Origin: Sipunculus nudus
Taxonomy: Eukaryota > Annelida > Sipuncula > Golfingiida > Sipunculidae
Assembly (NCBI GenBank): GCA_026874595.1
Contig: CM049306.1
Location: forward strand, 39,188,019 to 39,252,018
DNA length: 64,000 nt
Direction of reading: 5' to 3'
Shown: in pieces, positions 11,492 through 24,636 of the stretch
How positions within the stretch are numbered: position 1 is the stretch's first letter
Layout: each line of letters starts with the position of its first letter
Translations under genes and position numbers: made by a program
The notes under the pieces: generated by a model
Database searches by the model: none
What the model was told of the DNA's origin: nothing
What the model saw: the letters and a program-made list of their open reading frames with translations, nothing else

Positions 11492-12993
11492 CTAAGTAAA
11501 ACAGGGTACTTGGTTCACCTGTGTATTGATACACATGATTATACAAGTGGATCATAGGCTGCACTTACAGTGTTCAGGGTCTCTATACTGTAAATGTTTA
11601 CTTTACAACTTACCTGCGCTGTATGGTCAGGTACACCCCTCACCAGCTGGGGTTATGTTACTGACTTCAGGCGTAAACATTCTTTGTTCTTTTATCTCTG
11701 GGTGCTAGGCTCCTTCAAGGTAACTGTTTACCTGTGTGCTCCAGGGCTTCCCTCATTATAATATAGAATTTTGTAACTGGTGTATATTTATATGCAGCCA
11801 GTGAAAGTTTACTGCTAACTCATGCTGATACCAAGAAGGCCAGTGAGGTACCGGTAGTCCCTGCTATCCTCAGGTCACAGTCAAGTTGACTTTATGTGTT
11901 ATGTGTAACTTAAAATCTGTATAACTTAACCTGCAGGTCTGGCTATATACACTGACCAAATAAATCCATCTGGTCAGTAGTTTGTAAGACTAGTTTGTAG
12001 AGAATAGTTCTATGGTTTATATTGACCTTGTGACCAAAAGATAGAGGATTTCAATGGTCTGTTAAATTGACTCGATACCATACTGCCCTAGCTTAGGCCT
12101 GACAGAGGTTTATCACAGATCCTTAAAAACCGTTAAAATCCAGGAATATAAAGTTGCTGAAGTGAAGTACTTAATGTACATGTACATTGCCTAGGGTTAT
12201 TACTTTACTGTGACTGTGTGTGCAAGATGGTTATAACTTAGTAAGGATTGCTTCATCTGATGTAGAATTTGTTTGAACCAGCTGCTGTATAACCTGCTGT
12301 CACTGCCAGACTGGCTTCAGAGACAGCAGGTGATTCCTGTACCAGGGCAGACTGAGGGTCAGCAGAACATATACAAATGTTAACTGGTATATGCTGGGGT
12401 TGATGAGCTTGGTGATTGCTGGTCAACATTTATCTAGTTTTAATGATTCTTTTTAATTCTGAGAAAAGTATCAGAGATAGTAGTACTCGGAATGACCAAT
12501 CCTTGAAATCATTGGTTTAGCTGCAGTACAGTTAGATGCTCTATGTAATGGTTGTCCTTTGAGCTGTTTCCTTGATGAATGGTGCTGGACTGGCTGTTGC
12601 CCCAGCATCTGAACCACCTGCCCCTAGAGAAGGAAATGTCACTGCTTGTACCGTGAAGTACCATGGATGTGTTAAGAGTATGGTCAGGTCATAACCTGAA
12701 CCAGCACTGGGCTTTCCTGGGGGCACCTGTCAATCAGATCTTTGGAACATGACATCTGACGCCTCAGGATATGTTTCATTGATTGTTACTTAGAATGAAC
12801 CAAGACAACTCCACAGGGATACAGTAAGATCATTACCATAGTTCTCTGTCTGTGGCCACAAAATATAGCCCCACTCTGACTCCTTTCCAGAGCTCCTGTG
12901 ACAGTCTAGATAAATCAAAATTAGACAAAATCTATATTTTCATCAACATATATTGTCTGTGTGCAAATCTATCTTTGAACTTTCTACTCACAC
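11492..12993. other. Unannotated stretch, no gene seen
   Basis: No supported gene. Short frames at 11526-11708 (+) and 12541-12726 (-) lack any recognisable domain. No arrays or element ends found. Confidence 0.5.
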
Positions 12994-13809
12994 TTTTATG
13001 CGCCCATATATGACGGGATGTATTATGGTATACCCACTGTCCATCCGTCTGTTAACTTTTAGTGTCAATGCAATAACTTGCTGGGGTTATGATGGATTTT
13101 CACAAAACTCACCATAACTACTTCCCAAAGATTATCTCGCCTGAGTTTGATTATGGGCAAAATCCATGCATACTTAATAAGGTCAGAGGTCACTAGGCTA
13201 TTGTCGCAATAACTTGCGAGGAATATGATGGATTTTGATAAAACTCAACAGAAATGTGTATCAAAATATCTTGCCTAAGTTTGTCTTAGTTGGATTTCCA
13301 GCAAAATCTACGCATATTTAATGAGGTCACCACACTTTGGAGGCACCGTGGTGACTTACCAAAAGTTCTATGGAATTTCATGAAACTCACTTACATATTT
13401 ACCAACAGTTTCTCACCTCAGTTATATTCTCAGCAAATTCACACATTTAATGAGGTCAGAGGTCACCAGGATGCTTTGTACAGGCCAATTTGTGGTGTTG
13501 CCACAGTAACATACAAGAAATATAATTGATTTGATAAAACGAAAATAGAAATATTATTTAGTATAATATCTCACCTACTAGTAAGTTCTATTTCCAGCAA
13601 AATCCATGTATATTTAATGAGGTCAGAGGTCACCACACTTTAGTGGCTCCAATCTGACTTGCCAAAATCTGATTGATTTTCATATAACTCATGATGATTA
13701 TTAACCAATACAGTTTCTCACCTGAATTCCATTCTCAGCAAATTTAACGAAGTCAGAGATCACAAAATATGCAACGGGGGTATTGTGCACCATATGTGGT
13801 GCTCTTGTT
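12994..13809 (-). mobile_element. Helentron-like non-autonomous element, family D
   Basis: Read on the minus strand, the 5' end starts AACAAGAGCACC and forms a hairpin (GCACC-ACATAT-GGTGC), followed by AATACCCCCG. The 3' end, at the left on the + strand, is TTTTATGCGCCCATATATG with an imperfect hairpin against GACGGGATGTAT. Next to it is a 'gtccatccgtctgtt' stretch like those near the 3' ends of other such elements here. The body has 3-4 decayed tandem units of about 150-200 bp (phrases 'aataacttg', 'atttaatgaggtcagaggtcacca'). Coding capacity is absent. The class is inferred from architecture shared with families A-C. Confidence 0.6.
13021..13760 (-). repeat. Degenerate tandem units inside family D
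   Basis: The phrase 'ttaatgaggtcagaggtcaccac' or a close variant appears at about 13170, 13318, 13450 and 13615. Between copies lie 'gatggattttcacaaaactca'-like and 'tatctcgcctgagttt'-like blocks. Unit length drifts between about 130 and 170 bp, so this is an old array. Confidence 0.65.
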
Positions 13810-14209
13810 AACTATTCACATTTGTTTGAGTGCCATAATAGGCTACGAATGTACTATTTAAATATTTTGAAATAACTTACCAATATTATCAGGATTTAGT
13901 CATGTGGTCAGTGTTAAGTATATCATGGGATAAGCTCATTGAACCACTTTATTTGGCATGTCAGCAAATAGGGAACCTTGATGTAACAACTCCACTTGTC
14001 TGTAAATTACTGGAAGTAATAGCATGTACAAAAGGGCCTTGACCACTGAGTAACATTGTTATAAACTTCACCATTACCTATTATATTGCCATTAGATTGG
14101 CAGCTTTTAAAGCTTTGAAAGTAGAATCATAATGTGAAGTTCAGGTTAAGGTCAAGACCAGGGCTTGACCTTTGAACCCTGAACCCTGCATGGACAGGTG
14201 ATGTTGTCA
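13810..14209. other. Unannotated stretch, no gene seen
   Basis: No feature recognised. Confidence 0.5.
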
Positions 14210-14700
14210 GTGTTTAAGGTAACCAACTACAGGGATATTACAAGCACGAGTGACCCTCATGAGGAGTTGACATTGGCTTTATGTTGTCTCACTCAACAAG
14301 TTTGCATAATGCATGAAAATAAAAATATTCATGATGGTTCACAGTAAGCAGTTACAAGCACAGGTGACCCTCATTAGGATATCATATCTCACTGAACCAG
14401 TCCTGTCTCACTCAGAGTCTCCATTATGTATGAAAATAAATTCATGATGGTTTACAGTAAACAAGTACAGAGATATTAAAAAGTCCCAGCGACCCCCGTG
14501 GAGAGTTTACATTGAATTGTAGATGTCTTACTCAAACAAATTTCAATAATGTATGACAATATATTCATAATGGTTCACAGTAAACAACTGCAAGGACGTT
14601 AAAAGCCCCAGTGACCCTTTAGAGGGGTTAACTACTTGTGGAACTCCTGTTGTCTCACTCATGAGTCTCAAATGACCATGATCTTGCACGGTCCCGTCTG
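14210..14700. repeat. ~120-bp degenerate tandem array, 3-4 copies
   Basis: The block 'caagcacgagtgaccctcat' recurs in altered form at about 14241, 14355, 14480 and 14602 (114-125 bp apart). Each is followed by 'tgtctcactca', then 'aatgtatgaaaata', then 'ttcatgatggttcacagtaa'. Copies have diverged strongly. The short frame 14636-14824 begins inside it and is not considered a gene. Confidence 0.75.
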
Positions 14701-17700
14701 TGTTCTGGATCAGTACTTCTGTTTGTTTCTACTGAGAGTCCGCCAACTATACTGTAACAGTAAGGACTTGGAGCTGTTTAATCTTAGCTCATCAACGTGC
14801 ACATGTTGTAAAGAGATAGAGTAACTGGAAAAAATAAGAGGTGTTTCATTCTTTTTTTACAAAGAAAAACTCATCAGAGAAATCAAGAGTCTTTAGAGTT
14901 AGTTTGTGACTTTCATGAATTTCCAGTGTGCTCTGCATTGCTTCATATTCTTTCCACGTGTTGTAACAGTGTACTGTTTATATATTTACAGGTGCTGGCC
15001 AGCCTCTTCTTGTGATGACTGCAGAACTCCATAACAGACAAAGACAATATGCTGGATCACTGCAAATGCTTCTTCCAAACAAGTGTTGTTCTGCTTTATC
15101 TAACTGCTTACATTATCTTCATCAGTAAACACTATCCACACAAAAACTGCATCTAGCACCCAAATTTTATCTGTGTAAAACCCTGAACTTAGTAATGGTA
15201 CACCTAAATAAGAAAACCTATTGCTGAATAACTGGCTCACTGTTCCGAAATTCTGTATCATTTCCACAGAATTCTTGAGTATTTATTAACTGTTTACAGA
15301 TTATGGCCAAATTTTTTAATCATATAGTGAGAGAAAAAGATACTAGATTTATTCAATTAGTGTGCATATATTTCCATAATTCATTCACTTTTGGAACCAC
15401 TGAATTTGTATATCAAATCTCCTGTTTATACAAACAAATTTACTATCCTGTGATATACAGATAAACAGGGATCTACAGTATTGGAAACTTGATTAGATAT
15501 CTGCATTAGAATCTGTCTGCTAGAGGCCAGCAAGTATCTAACGATTCCTGTGTGTCCTAGTGGGAATTCCTAACTGTCTCCCAAATATCTAGTTACAGGA
15601 CGACCAATACACTCCCATGTATTATAGTTTCTGTTACATTCATTCTAGTTCATTCCATGGACCCACTGCTGACAAAGGTCGCCTCTGCCATGTATGGCCA
15701 CTGGGGCACTGCCATTAAGGTCAAGAATATTCTGACCAATTAGAACAGGCTATTGTTGGTTTCCTGGGAATATCCATTCCAGTGGTCAGGACATACCTGG
15801 TCCTGCTAGCATCCTGGAAGCAATATATGGCAAGGGTAGTCGTCACTAAAAGTGTGTAAGTGGAATGAGTAACAGTAAATGTAGCATGACCACTACATCA
15901 GTATTGCAGCCAACCAATATTTCCTCCTACTTAAGAGTTTCAATGTAAGGTTGGAGTTATTCTGGGTGCTGATATATTTATCACGTGGATAGTGATTGAC
16001 ACATAAACATACTTCTGCTAGATAAGACTGAGGCTTGATGGGAAGTAGCAGATTCGAGCCGATCTCTGTCAGCTCTGTGCTGTGCTTGGTATGTGATTTT
16101 GCAGCTGGAGTACAGTCATGCTTTACCAATGATGGTATCAAGTCCACAAACACAACCCCAGCAACACCATACATTAAAACCAGTAGGCTGACCATGTGTA
16201 CAACAGCCACCTGTCCATCTCATTCACACAAACATAAACAAATATCAGCTGTCTGCTCTGGAAACACCATAGTGATAGACAAACACACGCACACACATAT
16301 TGATGTCTGTCAGCAGTGAAGCCGCCTAAAGTATTGATGTATGCCAGCAATGGTTCCACCATGCTGTACAAAAGCCTACTTAGTAACCACTAGAGGTATA
16401 AACATGAAAGTCTATAGATAATTAGCAGTTTATTGATTGTGTTTGTATTTTCTTTAATTTTGCAAGTGAAGTCATGCAAACAACATACAGATACCTACTT
16501 AATGGTATTATCAACACTAAAGTTCCACTGTTTCCAAGAGCTTTTGTTAATTGTATTTTATGAATTATATGACCTGTAGTATTTAAGTTTCAAGTTTATA
16601 AACAAAAACTCCATTTGTCCTGCAAAACTTACACAAACATACGCATAAACGATGTTTGTCAGCAGTATTCTCATTACATATTTAAACAGTTATTAAGTTC
16701 ATCAGTTAATTAATTTGATTGTCAACAGTGCTTCATTGTAATTCAGTCCAACATACACCATACAAACATGATTTTGTGCTGTGAGGTTAAACTGTTGGTA
16801 TACTTTTCAAAGTTATTGCTACAGATACAGTATATTAAAACAGTATACTCATTACGCAAATCAAAGATTATATTTATTGTTTCTTAGTTAAGGTTATCAA
16901 CAGGTGTTTCTTTCAAACTGTTATCACAATATTCCTGGGCCATGGAAAAAAAAATTGTTCTACGGACTCAAGGGGGGGGGGGGGTAGGGGGGAGACATAA
17001 AATATGGTGTGAGCAGGCAATTTTCTTTTGTTTTTTTTCCTTAAAAGGTCAAGACATATGTGGAATGTTGCCAGTTTACTTGAAAATACAAATATCTGCG
17101 CCAATTCTTGAAATAGTGTTCATGTTCAACACTAAATAGAGTTAATTTTCCTTACCTTTAATAATTAAGAATTCTTAATTTTAGAAAATTTATGCCATCG
17201 CCAAAATCACCAACTTTATCAAGGGTCAACCTCATCTTTATATGCTAAAAACAAAATAAAAATAATTAAGAATTTGATACATGAAAATATGAGCAGCAGA
17301 CCCGTAGAAGAAATTTTTTGTATGGCCTGAATAAGATGTTACAGGTGATAATTACAGATAAATTGAACCAGGAATTAAATTGTTTTAAACATGTTATTTG
17401 AGAAATACTATTTTGTAGCAGTAACCAGTTAAAAGGACATTGGAATTTGATATAAAAACCTTCAGGATGTATTTTGTGACATACCTGGATCAGTCATCAT
17501 GTAATTAAACATAAGTATAGTAAGGCTGTCAAATACTTGGGCAAAATTACTGTTATTAAAACCTGTGGCAGTCAGTACCTGTCATGCATCAATGATTTGA
17601 TATCAGTATTGTATCTTGCATTCAGGTTTTACTGCAGACAAGTTGTTTATATTCGTCATTCTAAATGCTTTACAGGTGCCATAGTAGTTTAGGTTTCTAG

Positions 17701-17980
17701 ACAAAGCATTGCAGGTTAAAGTTTTTGTTTAACACAGCCAGCGTCATCTTAAAACATACTATTTTGATGAACAAACAGTGTAAATAATATCATTATCATT
17801 ATTTGTTTGATTTCATTCTCCTAAATTATTTATTCAGTAGAAATCTCAATTAGCCCATTGTATATCACATGTAATAATTATATAATACGTACAGTTCCCA
17901 TGCAATATCTTTTGAGATACACACTCTGTACAACCTGCCAATTATGAACACAACTGGAACTAATTGCCCATTGCTGTAAG
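14701..17980. other. Unannotated stretch; one weak exon candidate
   Basis: No supported gene. A minus-strand frame at 15893-16210 has a hydrophobic N terminus and a good-looking splice donor and is discussed as a finding. A G-rich run lies at about 16971-16992, and a perfect palindrome (AATTAAGAATTCTTAATT) at about 17163-17180. The rest is AT-rich and featureless. Confidence 0.45.
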
Positions 17981-18070
17981 GTGTCTGTATTAGAAAGGAG
18001 CCCTTAATTTGAGTCCCTTGGACTGGTCTGATGTCCATAATAGAGATAGTCCAATAAAGGGAGACTTCCC
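17981..18070. mobile_element. Decayed pogo/Tigger-like MITE remnant
   Basis: Phrases GTGTCTGTATTAGAAAGGAG, 'ggactggtctgatgtccataatagaga' and 'agtccaataaagggagacttccc' match the internal wording of TA-flanked pogo/Tigger-type MITEs ('gtccataatagagaggtgtcc'). The terminal repeats are not preserved, so this is a fragment. Confidence 0.45.
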
Positions 18071-19436
18071 TGCTTACACAAACATTGATACCTCTGCTTA
18101 TGGCACCTTTCAACAATGAACACCTCCATTATGGACACTTGAGATAGTCCCTTGAACTGTAGACCTAGTGGTTAGTGTCTTCTCTAACATGGGTTCTTTT
18201 ATTACCATGGACAAAGTTGTAGGTCATGTGATTGTAATGGAGAGGATCCAAAACTTCTGCTATATATATTATTCAGCAGTCGTAATATTCACAGTTGACC
18301 CATTTAAGAAACCGCATCCTATAATGTTGATGAAGTGTATGTCAGGTTGGCCAGAATTCCCTTAAATTCATCAAGCATCTCATTAAGATAATTTTCTCCT
18401 ACGCTGCAAAAAATATTAAACATACACAAATTGTTACTGCAGACATGAAGCAGGTATCAGTATATATATTACCTCTGCTATATGTTGATAGGTATGAACA
18501 CTACATGACCGTGTTTATATTATTTTCAATATGACATTTTGGACCTCATTATACAGTTAAATATAACATAAATAATATTATGAAACATGTAACCTTTATG
18601 TATATCAGTTAAGTATCACATAAGAGATATTTCATGGATTGAACTGTACCTATCATGTTTATTTATGACTTAAATATTACTTTTTTCCAGAGGACCAGTT
18701 GAAAAAAATATGTTATTTAGAGTATTTCTTTTTATGTTCTTGATAGTGAAAACAACTAGTCACTATAAATACCATGTATATGTATTGATAATAAAACAGA
18801 TAAGTCTACTGTTCATAGCACAAAAGCTGTGTAATTCTTGGATCTGGCTGTACTTACATAAAGGTATACAGAGTTAATTATTATTATAGTTTAATATATT
18901 GTCATATCACCATGCATGCTTCACCATTATTGTAAATATGGGAATAAAAAGTGATTCTGTGAGAACTTGAATCTGTACCGTCTTTTGGAGGTATTTGTTT
19001 GTATATAGTGTATGATGGCTACATGTTATCTGCTCAATCTTTCTGTTTGGAATCTTTCACCTGAAAAAAAAACTGTAAACCAAGATTGATTTAGCTTGCA
19101 CAATCCAGTTTTGACCTTACATAAATATGATGATTTTCTTATTCAGCACAGTGGGGAAAATTATCAGCTCTGTCTGTCCTTCTGCCCTTAAACCATTAAT
19201 ATTGATGCAATATATTGTTACTCATATTCACTTTAAATTTTAAGGGTACTTGTCTTTTATGGGTCTTCCCACCTGATTAGGTTTAAGTCAACCTTGTGTT
19301 ATCTGTTAATGATTTTTTTAATTTAACATTTAACATTACATATGTAAAAATATATCTCAGAAACAAAATTCTACCTGGATCCACTTCTAATTGAAATGGA
19401 AGTTTAATCATCTTGGTAACACTTAATTTCCATTAA
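18071..19436. other. Unannotated stretch, no gene seen
   Basis: AT-rich. No arrays, paired ends or convincing open frames. Confidence 0.5.
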
Positions 19437-19496
19437 TTTTTAGCTCAGCTGACTATAAGTCATCTGAGCTATAGTCGTGGTCCATTGTCCGTCGTC

Positions 19497-19531
19497 CGTC
19501 CGTCTGTCCGTCCGTCCGTCCGTCCGTCCGT
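19497..19531. repeat. (CCGT)n short tandem repeat
   Basis: About eight CCGT units with one CTGT variant, immediately inside the terminal hairpin of element E. Comparable GGAC/CCGT runs sit next to the 3' ends of elements B and F in this window. Confidence 0.9.
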
Positions 19532-19539
19532 AGATGTGG

Positions 19540-20770
19540 CACGTTTTGAAACCGTAAGACCTAGGAATCCAAAATTCGGCATAAAGTTAGATGTCCCCAA
19601 GATCTCCTACCAAGCCGAAAACTGGGTCTTTGCAACTTCGTTCCTTTGAGAAATTAAGGAAAAACCTCAATTTTTTATTAAAAACCTATTTTCACACTTT
19701 AGGACTGCCTAATATCAAAACCACTCATCTGTTTTTCCTCATATTTACCATAAATATTCCTCTATATAGTTCCTATGTACATGCCAGAAATTATGTCTGT
19801 ATTATTTAATTTTAAAAAGTTCTGGGCCCAAACATAATGCATTTTGAAAAAAATAAGGAAAGATATTTGATCACTTAACACAAAAAATGTTAAAGCTGTG
19901 GACCTTTTTTCCAGAAATATAACTTTAATTAATCAAAATTAAATTGTATACCCAAAATTAGATGAAAATCTTTTAAATTTTTTAAAATATTTATAAAAAT
20001 AAAAAATTGGTACCTTAAATTTTGCCCAACTTTGACCATGGCACGTTTTTTTCCTGTTAGTACTGTGGATTTAATTTTCACAGCATGTTTATGTCAGCAT
20101 TTCAACTGTTAACACCAAAAATTTGAAACCAGTTGATTAAAAACTGTAGATTTTAATCAAGTTTTCAAGCACCTTGTAACATATTGTTTACATCAAGCTA
20201 GTGTTATGCAGTTTGCAAAAGCTCAGCTCCCCAGCTTCAGCTCTAAGTTCCTTAAATTCAGCATACAGTTAGATGTCTCCAAAATCCCCTACCATGCCAA
20301 GAATTTGTTCACTAGGACTTAATACCTTCGAGATATTAATGAAAAACTTACAAGACACTTCAAGACTGCCTAATATCAAAACCACTGATCTGACTTTAAC
20401 CATAAACAATATACATATTTTTCATTCTCTATGCACATCCCAGAATGATGTCAGTATTGCGTAATTGTTTTAAGTTATGGGCCCAAACATAATGCACTTT
20501 GTAAAAAATCAAGAAATATATTTACTTCCTTAACAAGGGCATTGCTAGAGATTTTTTTGTCAGGGATGTAACATTATTTAATCAAGATTCAATTGAATAC
20601 CAAAAATTAGTTCTGAATTTTTCAAATTTAATAACTTATTAGTATAAATATAAAATTAGTACCTTAAATTTTGCCCAACTGTGACCATGGCACGTTTGTT
20701 TCCCGTGAGCACTGTTGATATAATTTTCATATCATGCACACATAAGGATTTCAGCTTTTTAGTTTAGAAA
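19540..20770 (-). repeat. Two ~690-bp diverged direct repeats inside element E
   Basis: The block around 19560-20110 ('ttcggcataaagttagatgtccccaag', 'ctaatatcaaaaccactcatctg', 'gggcccaaacataatgcatttt', 'accttaaattttgcccaact') is repeated at about 20250-20770 with the same order of phrases. The offset is roughly 690 bp. Similarity is moderate. Confidence 0.75.
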
Positions 20771-22092
20771 GCTGAAAGAAATTGGCCAAAAATTGTAGCT
20801 TTTATTAATGTTTTTTATGACACCCTGTCAGACTTTGGCTCTCTCCAGCCCCTCTTGAGTCACCTGTATGTTGACCTTGTTGACCTTTCATCAAATTATG
20901 CACGCTTGAGGCGAGGCATACAGGAATCCAGGCAGCTTATGGCCAGCCACAGTTGATCCAGGTGTCTAACCCAACTCATCTAGTAGTTTTAACCAACAAC
21001 ATAACAATAAACAACAAATTAATAAATTTTTATTGGTTTTTAATAACAAATTAAAGAAAAATAGAAAAGGGATTTGTTAGTTTATAATAACAGGAAATTA
21101 ACTTGCAGTTACTGATGATATAAGAATCTTGTATCGATGGGTAGAATGTCACATATTCCAAAGAACACCATGCAGTCACCTATGGCATTTTTCAGTTCAA
21201 TTTTAATGATAAAGAAGTAAATCATATTATTCATTACTAATCATTAGGGATCATATGAGAGAAAATTAATGATAGACAAAGATGCAGTTGATAATATGCA
21301 CTTGGAATTTGTTCTAGTCTCTTTGAATTGCAATAATTTTAATAATAAGATTCCTACTGTGTCTAGTGTGTATATTGATGTGAAATTAGTCCAAAATGAA
21401 TTTTTTTACAGTTATTTTTTAATATAAATAAAAGACATAAAACCAGGTACTTATGATCATTATTTAAATGTGTGAATTTTGTATATTCTGGATTCTCAAC
21501 ATCATTGTTTGGTGAAAATTGAATAAATACCAGACATGGTGCGAATACTTTGTAATTGTATTTAAATACGAATATGATTATGTACTCCATTATAAAATTT
21601 CTTGCATAAAGAATGGGAATTCAGGTAAAAATGAAAGTATATGAATACTCGTGCAAATACTTTCAAAATGTATTCATGAATGCATTCATGAATATATTCT
21701 TTAATATTATTTTAATAATCATATCAGTTATATTTCATTTTAAAAAATCATATGATTCTCTTATTATTTTTAATAAAAATTATATTTGGGACAATATTTG
21801 TAATTTTTTTTAATAAATAGTTAAACTCTTATATTATATGTTCTGCTTATAAGTTATATGGCCAAGTCAAAATCTGTGTGACAATAGTACTCCAATTGTT
21901 AATAAAATAAATGAAATCAATCCTCTTCCCTGTCTCCAAAGGTACTATCAAAATCATACATAAGCTAAACAACAACAACTCATAATACAGCTTATATTTA
22001 TTACCACACAAAACCAGCATGTGCCTCATTTCTAAATAATATTTTTTTATCATATATAACAGCTGAGCGTCGTGACCCATAGGTCCCTTGTT

Positions 22093-23456
22093 TTTTTTTG
22101 CTTCAATTTTATATTTAAAAAAAATTACTCTGATCCAATTCTGTTTAGGAGAGCATGTTTTTCTCATTACCTGATTGGTTTTCTTGAGCTGAATTCTTTT
22201 ATTTTGTGATTTTTTCAAATGAATTGTATCTATTAGTATGTCAGGTAAATCAGATGCTAATATAAACCAAAGTACATATTTCTCACATTCCAGCTCAGTC
22301 ACCTCAGTGGGGAATTAGTCATCTGGAAAAAAAATTCTTGTCAACCAATGTCACGAGAAATATACACCACTAATTGGCACCACTACCATAATCCATTAGT
22401 TAATATGACCACCAAATATTACTGAACAGTTTCAAAGTACAATGATTATCCAGAGTAACATCTTTTAATCAGAGACAGTTTCTTCAATTGCTATTTTTAA
22501 AGTTATGTTGCAAGAAAATAACACAATAAAAATGATTCTATCATTCACAGTTCTTTATATGTAATACAAAAATTTATGTGAACTAGCCTGTGTTCTTGTA
22601 ACTTTGCAATGGAAGTACATTAGTGATGTTCAGGGAAGACATCTGATGGCAAAAAATCATAAAAATATCTGTTTTAAAAATTCTGCAGTTTCACACATAC
22701 AATGAAAAAATGGCCAATGTATCTGGTTCATGGAGCAGCTTTTAAAGTGTAGATTGCCATTATGGCAGCCTTCAGGGATACCCTGATCTTTGTATCCAGG
22801 AATAGAGTGGGGTCATCTGTTTTTTTTCACATGTGCAGAACCCATTTACAAGATTGTCTGTAAAAGACAAATGACCTCTGGGGTGTTTGGGAACAAGGCC
22901 AAGCTGATGCTCCAACTTTTGCACACTAGCTCTGTTTGACTGAAGTTCTTTTATCAGTAAACGGGCACAAATACAAAAAAAATTCTGTTATAAGAAGTAG
23001 TATAGGTTAAGTAACCATAACTGCATGGTTGTCTACCTGGGAATTTAATTTTCTCATTTTATGTGGTTCGTGTAATTCAATTTCTTAGGTAGCACAATCC
23101 CATCCCAATGTTTTCCCCATGACCTTTACAAGCCCAGAATCATATTAAAAAGCCCTGGACCATATTAAAAAGCTGAATTAACTTTGCAACTCTTTCCATT
23201 ATTATTGCTGCCATTCTATGTTTTCTCAGTGGCAAGGGTACCCATACATTAGTTTTCTGTTTTTAGGCTGATTTCATCTGTTCATGTTGCAAACCTGCTG
23301 TTATCCCATTCTGTTTATTGCACACATAGCTACCACTGTTGTGGTGGGCATTTTACTTATTCATAGAGCATTATATACTGACTAAAAGGCCTCTCAAGAA
23401 CAAACTAACCTAGTAGCTCTTATAACATCTTAGACATTTTTGTGGGTTCATTGATT
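22093..23456. other. Unannotated stretch, no gene seen
   Basis: No gene supported. The 151-codon minus-strand frame 21847-22302 runs across the 5' end of element E into this stretch and is treated as chance. A short duplication, 'catattaaaaagc', occurs near 23140-23175. Confidence 0.5.
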
Positions 23457-24636
23457 ATTGTATCCACCAAAACAGAGTTTTGCGGATACTATGTTTTCAG
23501 TTGGCCCCCGCAGCATAGGTTTCCGGAGAGTTCCATCGTAACCACTGTGAGGAATTTTTTTTTAAATTCAGGATTATAATCACATCACATGTGAACTCCT
23601 GCGCCCTCATCTTTGGTTGACCTCTGACCTTTTCTCTCTATGCCCAGCATCCATTTGTGTGTCTGTTTCCACACATAAACCCACATATCTTGGGAACTGT
23701 TTGACCAATCAGGCTAAAAATTTTGCACAAATATAGCCCTTGGATAGCTTTATAACATACAGTAAAAATGGTGGCACCACCTGCAACCAATTTTTGCACA
23801 ACGTCCATCTGTTCATCTGCCTTTGGATAAAATCAGTCATATCTCTGCATTGGTTGGACTTATCCACCTGAAATTTTGCATGTGTATACATCCTAGATAG
23901 CTTTCTTGATTTTATGACAAGTGGCGCCACCTACATTCACGTTAAAGCTGCGGACATCCAAGCTCATATCTCGGGAACCGTCTGACCGATAGGGCCACAA
24001 TTTGGCATGTGTATAGATCTCACATAGCCCTTCATCATACGCAAAACTGGTAGTGCCTCCTACCACCATTTTTGTACAGGGTCAATTTGTTTGTCTGCAG
24101 TGGGATAAAATCACTCATATCTCGGCAGTGGTATGACCTATCTGCCTAAAATTTTGCAGGTTTATACATCTTGGATAGCTTTCTGGATTTTGTTACAGGT
24201 GGCGTCACCTACATTTATGTTTAAGCTTCAGAATTCCAGGCTTATATCTCAGGATTGGTTTGCTGTATCCTCCTGAAATTTTGCATGTGTATAGATCTCA
24301 CATATTTCTTTATCATACACAAACTGGAGGCGCCACCTGAAACCATTTTTGCTTAGCATCTGTATGTTTGTCTGCTATGGGCTAAAATCACTCCTATCTC
24401 AGTAGTGGTTTGACTTATCTGCCTAAAATTTTGCATATGTATACAACTTGGACAGCTTTCTGGATTTTGTGGTAGGTGGTGCAACCTACATACACATTTC
24501 AGCTGCAGACATCCATACTCATATGCAACACACCTCACTTTATTTCCCCTTGCCACTCAATCCATGCCTCACTTCACCTGTCCCACTCTGATTTCATTGG
24601 ATACACAGTCGCTTGTTGACTACCCGTATTCTAGTT
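23457..24636 (-). mobile_element. Helentron-like non-autonomous element, family A copy 2
   Basis: Inverted, shorter and more diverged copy of 8346-10733. On the + strand it starts TTGTATCCACC with the hairpin containing AAAACAGAGTTTTGCGGATAC and ends GACTACCCGTATTCTAGTT, the reverse complement of the family A 5' end. It holds about four dimer-derived half units with altered palindromes (GTGGCACCACC, GTGGCGCCACC, GTGGCGTCACC, GAGGCGCCACC). There is no coding capacity. Confidence 0.75.

Larger units (their letters stand above)
19437..22092 (-). mobile_element. Probable Helentron-like element, family E
   Basis: On the minus strand the right end reads AACAAGGGACC, has a weak hairpin (GACC-TATG-GGTC) and then the motif GCTCAGCTG (22060-22068 on +). 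The left end (19442-19470 on +) is a strong hairpin, AGCTCAG...CTGAGCT, followed outward by TTTTT. It contains the same GCTCAGCTG (19443-19451), so the two ends are inverted with respect to each other. A run of CCGT units follows the 3' hairpin. Whether both ends belong to one 2.66-kb insertion is inference; 20.9-21.9 kb is plain AT-rich sequence. Confidence 0.45.

Noticed and set aside
21847-22302. 151-codon minus-strand open frame, the longest in the window
   Set aside because: Lys/Ile/Leu/Tyr-rich as expected from AT-rich DNA, no domain, and it crosses the 5' end of a non-coding element.
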